From Lichenostomus cassidix (taxonomy: Eukaryota > Chordata > Aves > Passeriformes > Meliphagidae), in NCBI GenBank assembly GCA_008360975.2, contig CM039192.1, positions 10,641,694 to 10,705,693 on the forward strand: a stretch of 64,000 nt of DNA, in the 5' to 3' direction. The position numbers were made by a program, and so were the translations under genes. Below are positions 54,033 through 64,000 of the stretch, in pieces (position 1 is the stretch's first letter; each line of letters opens with the position of its first letter). The notes beneath the pieces were generated by a model. It searched no databases, was not told the origin of the DNA, and saw only the letters and a list, made by a program, of their open reading frames with translations.

Positions 54033-57000
54033 CTGTTTTGGAGGGTAAAATTGAAACAGAAAATTAGATTAAAAGCCAAAATATAAACAGAGAATCATAA
54101 AAATAGTTGTATTAAAATCACAAAAACAGGTGCAATTACTTCTCTTGCTACCTTCAATTCTGGAAAATTAAATAAGGAAAAACCAATGAAAAAAAATCAG
54201 TGGAACTTCTCCACTTACAAAGCAGTAATTCAGTTTAGGTACTTTTAGAGCACATTAGTACTTTTACTCCTGAATTCTTTTTTAGATAATCAGTCCTTGT
54301 TACACTGGTCAAAATTCATCTCACCCTTATGTTCTCCAGACCTGTGCCTACTTTATAATTAGACAATTTCTAATTTACTTTTCATTTTGTTTTTTACTTC
54401 AGTCTCTGCACCCAATGGGTACAAAGTTCGTATTTCGTCGAATGGCTCAACAACCCACCTCATTAAAACAATGAGCCCCAGTGTTGGGTGTACCCTAAAA
54501 TATTTCCTGAAGTGGATTAAGAAAGAAAAAGAAAGGACAATCTACTGCAGCCCAAAGCCATCACAGCCTGACAACATTTAAAAACAGATTTTTTGTGGCC
54601 TTATACAATTAATTGTGTTAATGATTTGCAAAGTTCAAGAGATGCTTGAAACACACCATCAGATTTCTGGAATCAAAGAATCCTGATCCATGACAGGTCC
54701 ATCCACACTTACCTACTCACAGACTAACTCAACACTAACTCAGTATAAGAACCGATTAACAATGATGTAAAAATATTACAGCGGAAGTACTGGCCTACAA
54801 AATTAAGACACTCCTTCCTCTACTTGTTCTTTCTTTTAGCTTGCAAGGATGACTTTCTGAAAACTCTGATTATTAACAAATTTTTACTTACTTGCAACTC
54901 AAAGATCATAAAACTATGTCTGCCATAATGCTTAAATATATACCAGGATTAAGATTCCTATTTTTACAGCAATATTTTCAACTACATAAACACTAGCACA
55001 AGAAACAACTCAAGTTGCAGCTCCCTTAGTATTTTTATGTTGTAAGCGAAAGACCAGATGGAAATGGAATACAGTTTTTAAAAGAACAGTAAGGGTATAA
55101 TACAAAGGTAAACAGAGTAAGTAAAAAAAAGGTATCAGTAACACTTTCTTAAAACCAAGATCAAAACAAGGTCAAAACAGATTTTTGCTATTCTGGCACT
55201 ACTATTTAAAAAAGGAAGAAAAAATATCCCTTGTAATAACTAACTCCTGGCTTATAGCAAAGACATAAACAAGGAAAGCCAAACTATGGAATGTAACTGC
55301 ATTCTGTGACAATGAATTCCATTTATTCAAATTTAAGCATCAAAAAAGACGACAGAGGTTCAAAGCCAGGTGGAAGTGCAGAGGATTTTAAGGTTCATAG
55401 ATCAGTCAAACTACAATAAGAGCAGGTGGCTCTCACTCATCTCCACACTCCCAATGTGCTAAGCACCAACTCTTAACAAGCCTGAGCAGAGCAGCACTGA
55501 CATTTCTGAACCAGTGGTGTAATTTCTTTATGTCCTCAGTTTTCTTTGGGGACAGGTTGTTGGTATGTAGACATGAAGGCACTGGCGAAACCCAGCCCAT
55601 TATAACTTCAGATTAAGTTGGCAAAAAAATGACATGCTGATTTCCTGCATCTTCTAAAACAATTACACTTCTCTATTACTAAAACCTTGCCAGAATTTTA
55701 TTACATGAAATTGCTGAAAACATTTGACTGGCTTTTTATCTGTAAGATAAACCATATTAAACTGCAGAAAAAAAATAAGATATTTTAACACAGACTCACA
55801 TCTGTGGGAAGAAAAAGAAAACGTGGGAAGAAGAGACATTCTGACAATTTCTTTGTCAAGTATCAGGCTCTTGGCAAAAAGCACACAACATTAAAATGAA
55901 CTCTTGTGTATAGGTAGTACTAGTTCACATTTGATTGTCAGATCTGGCTAAGTGCTGCTCTTCAGCTTGATGTGCAGACTAATACACACAGCTGGGTGGT
56001 ATAACATGCTGCTCATCTCTTATGCAAGAAGCTGTCACACAGATGTCAAAAACATCAAGCTACTCACAAATACCTCCAAAAAGTTAAAAAAAAGAAAAAC
56101 TGAGTATCTGGCTATACCAGCTGGCTGATGTGAAAGTCTAAGCACTGTTACATAGGCATTGTTTATTGGTTCTTCAAACCATAAACCTCTAAATAAAAAC
56201 TAAAAAAATTGCCTTTACTGGAAGGTCTCAGACTTCTTTAAAAGCATTTTTCTAAATCTGATTTTTATATTTTAAAATTCATAAACAGTGTAACAGATTA
56301 TTCAGATATCAAGATCATGTTTCTTGTGTTTTAAAAAGTGATTTTGATGCACACATTAGGGATGCCAATACATGAAAGACAATCTAATGTGCACCATTCC
56401 TGTCACCACGCACTGTGCACTGCTTTAGAGACTTTCTTAAGTGTTGATCTTGGGCCTTCAGAAAGGCAAAAACCTCTGCAAATGCTTATTTTGTGGGCTG
56501 CTGTGAGTTTTACTGGAGCTATTTTAACTGACTCTGCAATGAAGATCAGAAGCACAAATGCACAACTTTAGAGAGCGAAATGAACATCCTGCAGACATTA
56601 ACAATCTCTGCTCACTTACTAATAATAGAGGATTATTAATGAGACAGCTGGTTGTAAAATTCAGCAAGTGGAATATTAATAATTGGAATCTCTCAATCAC
56701 TATACATGTAATTATTTATTTTTCCTGGCAAGAGAAGTGATGCATTGTATGTTAGAGTGAGAGAAGTAACAGAAACACAGCTAAGACACATCAAAAGCAC
56801 AAGCCAAAATGCAGTTATGTTACACACATGTTTTGCTATTTTCAAATTAAGTGGTATAAGGAAAAGATGGGACTTAATGACATTTTCTGACTAAGAGGCA
56901 TGACAATGTAAAAACTTTTGCAGCTGATATTTTTCCCTGTGGGGTGTCAATACCATTCTCTGAAGGTTTCATTTCTCTTAATTTTAAGACAGAAGTTCAA

Positions 57001-60000
57001 TATCTAGGCTATAAAGGCTTATGAACATTTTAGTGTTTCCAACATAGAATTCCTACTTAGTTTTCTCATCAAACAAGTCAGAAGACAATAGTTTTTCATG
57101 CAATCCAGTGTGTTTGCAGAAATTTCAGAGGTAGATCTTGAAAAAAGGGCCACTATTCAAAGCATAAGTACCATCTCCATCCCCAATACTGTTTTTCCCA
57201 ATAGTCTTTTGTTTTCCAAAAGGTTATCAGGTTTAGAATGCCTGAGAATGTCTATTGTCATGAAAGAAAGATCTGGATCAAAGTTCAAATGCAAACCTTT
57301 GGTTTTCCAAAAATCCCTCCTTCCTATTACCTTTTTTCCCCACATAAGAATGTCCATTAGGGCCTGTGTTTCCCTTTCAGTCTTTTTTTTAATCAACTCT
57401 AATAAAACATGGATTTCTTTCAAGTCCTGCATGAAGCAAAGGGCTAGTGCTCTAAAATGCTTCATAAAGAGCTTTATAAAGGAGGAAGATTAAATATATA
57501 GCAAAAATGTTGTGACACAATACTAAGACCCCATCAAGAAAAAAAGCCACCATTTTACAGGAACTTCCACAACATTACCTCCTAACAGTCATTCATGTTA
57601 CATTTTTTAATGAAAAATAAAATTGAGATAGTTTCTTAAGGAAGGAATGTGATTTTGAAGTTGACATTTGTTTAAACTACAAGGCTTTCCAAGTGTTACC
57701 TATTAAAACTTCATAGCTACCAAGATCATTCAAGTGGCTCACTAAAGTTATGTCAGAAATGAACCTAGAGTAATAAAAAATGCATTCTAAATGTACCATT
57801 ACAGCTTTTATTTCTCCATTATCACATATATTGGATTTCAGATTTTTTTTTCTTCAAATTATATCTGTAAACTCGACTCATCAAAAGATCTTAAGGGACC
57901 AGGCAATTTTACAGCACCATTTACTGACATGAAAACATTATATTGCCAGCCTACCCTTCATTACACTCAAGACTTACCAAAAGCTTTGTCTGTGCTACAT
58001 TCTATAATCCAGCCTCCCAAAAATACTGGTAGACATACAATCATACTCCACCACACTTTGCATACTATAAGCTGCCCTCCCTGCCCCCACAATGTAAGTT
58101 GAAAACATTTTTATATTAAGGGCAAAAATATGCATTATTATCATTCTATGTAAACTCATATTAAAAATTAGCTATACCTGTCTAGCAAAATTTAATGTCC
58201 CATATATCCACTAGCAAATTATACTGTAATAAATTATGCTTGTTATTTAATATAACTACAGTGAATCCTGTTCTTCCACTGAACAAACTGGTCCGGCTAC
58301 AGAAGTAACAAAATGCAGTTCAAGTGACCTGGGCATGAAAAGAAATTACGTAATGAACAATCCACTGACATGTAAAGACCTCAGATCTAACATCAGCATC
58401 TGTGAGTAGCTGTCCTGAAGACTGTTTGATATTCTCTGCTGCAAAGGTACTGTTTGGCTTTGCTTACTAATTTCAACCTCTCTTACCCTTTCTCATAAAT
58501 CAACAGTCCCAGGTTTTGGTTCACATACACACAGACCAGTCATGCATATGCACAACACACACAACTGATGTAACTGAACTAAGAGTTAATTTATGCATTG
58601 AAGCAGCTTAGCAATGTGTGAAAAATGTCTGCTGCCAGTACCCCTATCTCCCCACCCTGAAGTGTTAAGGGCCCCTTAATTGTTGTTTTAACCTACAGGA
58701 ACATTGTTCCTTTGGCCAGTGGCAGTTAATGGAACAGAACTGGCAATTTCCTTACCTAGCTGAGTGTAGATTTGTCACACATGGATTAGCACTGCAAGTA
58801 ATCACAACAAAAATTTGAAGTAATAAATAGCTCAAACACAGACACTTTACGCTGACAAAACGTCCCTAAGCCTCCACCATATAATTGTGAATAAACTTCT
58901 TCTGCCATCCCTGCAAGCATCTTAATACCATCATGCATGTCTTGCTCCCTCTTACCATTTGTGTATCCTCCTGCAGCAGGTACCAGTTAGTAAATGGGTC
59001 AGCTGTATGTATTAGGTAAGAAGTAAGAACATTCAAACTTTGAAAATGATCAAGTTTCAATCAGACCTCCAGTTCTTAGTTTCTTCTCATACATACGGAC
59101 ACAAGATCGTAAATGTACTCAAGAAAACACTCAAGACAGTGGATACTTTTAGTTCAATGTAGTTGTGAGTCACAATGAATAGGTAAAGGCACTGGAGCAT
59201 TTCAGAATCCCATTTTTTGCATAGTTACTAAAAAATAGCCAACAGTTTCTGAGAAACTAGATTTCTTAATCAAGCAATTCTTAACCAGCTCACCTCCAAA
59301 GAATCAGCAGACAGAAACTTTAGTGACTATTACCAGAAACTAATTCTACATGATGTGACAAAAACACCCCTACACACCCAGTCCCAAGAAACCAAGGGGT
59401 TTTGACCAGTTGTGAAATACTATGCAACAATATTTGACAGACAAAAGATTCAATAAAGATTAAAGACAGATAAAATAAAAACATAAATTATAACAAGGGT
59501 TAATGTTGAAGCAATGATACATTTGGTCTTGCTGTTCATGTTCATCTCATGTTCTAAGGACATGAAGATATTGATGTTTCCTAACTTCTACGGAAATATA
59601 TTACCAGGACACTTAGCACTAGATCTCTGTAGCCTTAGAAGCTGCATATTATGTTTAGGAATGAAAAATAATGTTGATATGGTGCTTCTTCTCCTTGAAT
59701 GACCCAAAGAAAGAGAAAGAAACATTAACAATCATCACATTATTTTGTAGTACTGAATATCTTCAATGTGGAATTGTACAAACTTCACTGGGATTCAACA
59801 TCTAATTAATCTAGCAAAGTAAGAGCAGACACACTGACCAACAACCACAGAACAAACCAAGGACCTCCAGACTGAAACTCAAGGGCTGACACAGCTTGAA
59901 ATGCAGATTCAGAACCTTTGCAACAAGTTCAGAACTTCTGTAGATACAAAGAACTTCCCAACACAAACACTGGCAGGTCACACTAATACAGTTTTTCAGA

Positions 60001-60081
60001 ACTATCAGCAAAATCAAAGATACAATTAATTTTCTTGCAGCTTTTTACCATTCCAGAAAATAACAAGCCTTGCAGGATTGC

Positions 60082-60102
60082 TGCTCTCTCTCTATATATA
60101 TG
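60082..60102. repeat. (CT)n(TA)n compound microsatellite
   Basis: CTCTCTCTCTATATATATG compound dinucleotide repeat. Confidence 0.8.
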
Positions 60103-61286
60103 TGAGTGTATATAGGTAACAGTAGAAGCAACCAATGTGCAGTAAGAACACTTTAAAAAGGGGGGGAAAATCCAAGTGTTAAAATATCACCCAGAAGATA
60201 AAGCAGTCAAAAGTAAAGTGAAAAGGAAAAGGAAAAAAACCCAACAGATATTTCCTTAAATACGTCAGTTTAGCATCAAATGCAGCTTCTAACTTGCCCT
60301 TGGTGGCACTGCAGAAGACAGTGTTAATGCAGAAAGAGCAGGTGTTAAGTGCAAATGCATGTGCCATGCAGTCGGCTACAAGGAAGATCAATAAGGAGCT
60401 AGAGCATTAAATTTCACATACTGTAACTGTCATGCCCATTACACAGTATTTGAACATCTCTGTAGGCCATTACAAAATTGTTGATTCTTGATATTTTTTA
60501 CAGAACCAAATTATTTTCCAGAGATTTTATTAGCACAATAAGCACCACGAAAGTCTAAAAGCACTTACAAACTTGGTGAAGTTTGAAGATCTTTACAGCC
60601 TTCCAAGACATCATATCTACATATTTGCAGGATGCATAACCATATTGTTCACTCCAGAATGAAAAGGCAGGAAGATGGTTTCAAGCCTTACAGAAAAAAG
60701 GAAATGTATTCCAGGAACACTTTTCTTTTGTGTTAGTCACATTTTGTATTTTAAGATGTATTTTAAAGGAGGCATTTACAAGATAATTCTCGAGAGTATG
60801 TGCCACAATTAAAAAATCACTGCTGACAAGAATGCACCAAAGGAAGGGGTAGGCCAGTCCCCTGGGCTTCAGCGGTAGAAGCAGAATCAGAGTTCTTGCC
60901 TCTGCTCTTCAATATCTACGTTTTGTCCTTTTCAAGGACATGATAAACTTTCCTTCCAACATTTCTCACTAGAGGAGGCTTTGAGCAGAAGCTTTGTGCA
61001 TTTCTCCCTCCTCTCCCCAAAACAATTCAAAGGCAACTCTGTGTAATCATGGTTACAATTAATTCAGTGTTTTGCAAACTGTCAAAGTCTTTTCAAAACT
61101 GCACAGCCACTGAGATGCCATTTTTCAAGATACACAGGAAAACAGTGTTAATACAGTTGCATCACTTTTTCCTATGCATTTTAAAGGACATAAAGACTAC
61201 AGTTCACATTATGCACATGAATTTAACACAACAAAAATTTTAAGAGAGTATTCAGTGAGGAGAAGTGCAATTTGTAACATTTTACA

Positions 61287-61345
61287 CAACTGGACCACAT
61301 AATCCATGAGGTCCCTTTCCAACCTTCTATTTTATGATTCTACAA
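61287..61345 (+). mobile_element. CR1 non-LTR retrotransposon, 3' terminal fragment
   Basis: The sequence reads CTGGACCACATAATCCATGA, then GGTCCCTTTCCAACCTTCT, then ATTTTATGATTCTACA. This matches the 3' end of CR1 elements as I recall it: a GGA-CTAGATGATCT-like block, GAGGTCCCTTCCAACC, and terminal ATTCTATGATTCT octamer repeats. Only about 60 bp is recognisable, the usual picture of a heavily 5'-truncated, old insertion. It lies antisense to FTO in intron 1. CR1 is the dominant retroposon of birds and other reptiles and supports the taxonomic call. Confidence 0.75.
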
Positions 61346-62820
61346 TTTACAAGTGACCTGTGTAATAAATGCACAGACACTGGTTTGTATTTATCACATA
61401 CTAATTTCCTAACTTCACATGCTCTACACCATCAGCCAAATGATGGTAACACTCACTTAGAAAACCTAAATCCTACAGTTGTTGACTCAACTTTATAATA
61501 AGACAGCTTGATGAAATACTGTTGAATTTTGGCATATAGATTCAATAAAGATATCACTATATGGTTTGCTGAAAAAAGGGGATTATTTTTTCAACAAAAG
61601 TAATTTTAAGAAACACCTCATAGTGAACAATTCAGACCTGGTTAATTTTGTTTAGCTTGAAGGCTTTGTTTTGTACACAGTCTCCGAAATAAGCCACATG
61701 GGGAACAGAAAGCTAACATTTAAATGTTAAGTTGGAAGGCAACAATTAGCAAAATTCAGGGTCTGAAACACAGGGCAAGTTCAGACCAGAAACAGGGAGC
61801 ACAACTGAAAAGAAAGGATAATTAGGCATTGGAGAAAACACCTCTGTGAAACATGCATTCTCCCTCATGGGAATTTTTTCTTATACCAAGTTTTGAAGTT
61901 TTTCTAAATGAGTGGTTCCCAAACAGTTTAGACCAGCAGACTACAATGAATCATTCATATTTCCTTAAGAAGTTCTGCACATTCAGCCTAACCAAATAAA
62001 CTGGAGGCAGCAGAGCCACACTGACTGAAGGCTTGATGCATCTCATTCCTCAGTTTGGTTTTGATTAATCACTTTGCCAGTCACCAGTGGTTAGTGAATC
62101 AGGAGACCTGGGCCTGTTTCTGTAAGAAAGTATTTTACTGAAGTCCTAAAGTGATGTTAGAAATTCTCTTCTGCCTCACAATCCAAAAACCAGGAGTTTG
62201 TTGGGATCTGTATTTCACAGTACTGAGAACGTTTGCAATACTATCATAACATTAAAGAACTGCAGCTAAAAGGACTAGTCATTGTCTGCACCGAACATTT
62301 TATTCATAAGCCATCTTTGCATAATGTAAATAATGTTGGGGTATACTAAGAGGTAAAATACAAGAGAGCACTGATGTGCTGTGAAAGAAGTAGATCTCTA
62401 GCCATTTTCTTTGTGCCAAATCCAGGTGAATTTCATAATGCAAAACAACATTTTGCTTAAGAATACATCTGTTGAGCAAACTTGAGAACTCCTACATTTT
62501 CAAATAATACTGTTTTAATAAAGCTATTCTGACTCATGAAAAGGCTAACACTTAATTTCCAGTTTTCATTTCTATTATTTGCATATACAGATCTTATTTC
62601 TCATTAACTTTTCCCCTCACTTGTATTGTTCAGGTGAAATTTTGCAGAGCAGCACTGCTCAACTAAAACATACACAAAAATTACTTTTTAAGTCTTCCTT
62701 GTACATTTGTTAAGGGAAAACTCTTGCAGGTCCTTTCTTCCCATACACTTACATTTCTAACTGGTCTAAGATTCTAGATAATCCTGCTGCTACCTCTGTC
62801 TGTACTTTGACACTGTGAGT

Positions 62821-62835
62821 AGTACAGTACAGTAC
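62821..62835. repeat. (AGTAC)3 pentanucleotide repeat
   Basis: Three perfect AGTAC units, self-complementary at GTAC. Confidence 0.85.
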
Positions 62836-64000
62836 ATAACAAATCTTTTCAAAATCATCTCTTCCCTTCTCCATGCTATTCTCAAATACAGGTTGGATTT
62901 CTGAAGGTGAAAAAGAGGGAGACTGGCACACAGAAAACCATTCCACATTTCAACACAACTCTCCTTTGCCCTACTTGCTCCCCTCTGCTGAAAAATATCC
63001 CAGACTTATATTACTGCATGTTTCTTCCGCCAAATTTAATAAATGAACAATTCCTACCAAGAATACTAACTCACTCTAGAATGGTTTGGATTCATTGCTA
63101 CACAAAGGAAGAAGAGGGACAGCCATACTGATCCATAACAGATACTGAAGCTGCAGCAGGCTGATAGGAAAACACAGACCTGGCTAATCAACTGCATGGT
63201 GACACTCAAAATTTAATCCATGGAGTGACCCAGTAAACAAAAAGCACCAAATTTCTGATTGTATCTTTAAATAAATATCTGTATATGTTATATAAGAACA
63301 TTATCAAAAAGCCCACAGTAAATAAGAGCAAGTGAAGTAACAGTGAGAAAAAGTAATAACCCTCTCTATACACACAAGCACACAAACAATAATCCTAACA
63401 TGGAAGTACAACTTGACAAAGAGAAAGATTGTTCTGAACTATCACAAAACTAAAGGCATGCAGGAAAGTTTCCATCCAACTGAAAATACTGCAGACACCT
63501 TAAAATTCTAAACTCTCTTGCCTCCTTAGAGGATATGTCAAAAACAAGAATAAATAAATTTCATTTCCTTCAGAATATCTACAAAGACTGGAGTCAACAA
63601 TTTTATCATTTGATAGAGTGGTTTTACATGTTGGGGTACTCTCAACCTGAAATTAAAAAATCTAGGCCACCCTTTCTGACATGTAGCCTGCATGTCTGTG
63701 CTAAAACCATCTGAGTGACAGCAGCTCAGTTGCATTAATAAGGGAGGCTGAGGGCAAGGAACAGACATTAAGAGAAAGCTGCCAGACCCACCTTTGTTCT
63801 TATTTGCTGGCTTAACATGCTGTATTACTTCCCCTTCTACAATGGAAGTGCTTCAGCAGTAACTGTAATTCAAAAAGGGCTGAATGAAAAAAGAATGAAC
63901 AATGTAGGATTTAAAAAAAATATTCAAAGGGAGGATTTTAAAATTAAATAACAGACAACTGCAAGAGCTTATGACCCACATTTAGCACTACATATGCTGC

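Larger units (their letters stand above)
1..64000 (-). other. FTO: FTO gene body (exons 2 to 7 plus partial introns 1 and 7)
   Basis: Six exons on the minus strand match FTO in order, and their splice phases are mutually compatible: 0-0, 0-1, 1-1, 1-0, 0-0, 0-0. Joined, they give about 406 residues aligning with human FTO from about residue 16 to the start of the C-terminal helical domain. FTO is a nuclear and cytoplasmic Fe(II)/2-oxoglutarate dioxygenase that demethylates N6-methyladenosine and cap-adjacent m6Am in RNA. The promoter and exon 1 lie beyond 64000, and exons 8 and 9 lie before position 1, as far as can be judged by eye. No other gene is nested in the introns that I can support. 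Confidence 0.95.
54033..64000 (-). other. FTO: FTO intron 1 (3' part)
   Basis: This stretch runs from the exon 2 acceptor to the right edge. It contains a CR1 tail at about 61.3 kb, a (CT)n(TA)n microsatellite at 60.08 kb and an (AGTAC)3 repeat at 62.82 kb. There is no CpG island or ATG-containing first exon, so the promoter lies further right. Human FTO intron 1 harbours the obesity-associated regulatory region acting on IRX3/IRX5. I see no stretch that I can equate with it. Confidence 0.85.

Noticed and set aside
54033..64000. FTO exon 1 and promoter in the right part of the window
   Set aside because: No CpG-rich stretch and no ATG exon encoding a short basic N-terminus with a donor in the right phase was seen.
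1..64000. CRISPR arrays, bacterial operons, tRNA or rRNA genes
   Set aside because: No regularly spaced direct repeats, no tRNA-like A/B boxes with a cloverleaf, and a spliced vertebrate gene spans the window.

Overview
The window is vertebrate, most likely avian, genomic DNA covering the middle of one gene, FTO (2-oxoglutarate/Fe(II)-dependent N6-methyladenosine demethylase), transcribed from the minus strand. Six consecutive coding exons, numbered as in human FTO (2 to 7), read from high to low coordinates and join in one frame through consensus splice sites: exon 2 (54032-53955), exon 3 (49071-48414), exon 4 (40440-40303), exon 5 (34709-34630), exon 6 (34303-34160) and exon 7 (28291-28172). 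They encode about 406 residues. Still missing are the short first exon (about 15 residues in human) and the last two exons (about 90 residues in human). A bird is suggested by a CR1 retrotransposon 3' tail near 61.3 kb, very sparse interspersed repeats, short introns compared with mammals, and the overall FTO divergence. A non-avian reptile cannot be excluded.

Layout: 54033-64000 is the 3' part of intron 1. 49072-53954 is intron 2, 40441-48413 intron 3, 34710-40302 intron 4, 34304-34629 the very short intron 5 (326 bp), and 28292-34159 intron 6. 1-28171 is the 5' part of intron 7. No CpG-island promoter is present, so exon 1 and the promoter it shares with RPGRIP1L lie beyond the right edge. 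No exon 8 was found by eye in the left 28 kb.

The encoded catalytic domain is complete. Iron ligands (human H231, D233, H307), 2-oxoglutarate contacts (N205, Y295, R316, R322) and base-pocket residues (R96, Y108, L109, V228, S229, E234) are all conserved. Exons 6 and 7 encode the start of the helical C-terminal domain.

The remaining sequence is intronic. It holds homopolymers, TA/TG microsatellites, a few perfect small hairpins, and several stretches with the composition of conserved non-coding DNA (clustered TAAT-, GATA- and TGACAG-type motifs and locally retained CpGs). FTO introns are known to carry long-range enhancers of IRX3/IRX5, so these are reasonable candidates, but conservation cannot be tested here. 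I see no second protein-coding gene, no tRNA or rRNA, no CRISPR array, and no convincing undescribed system.
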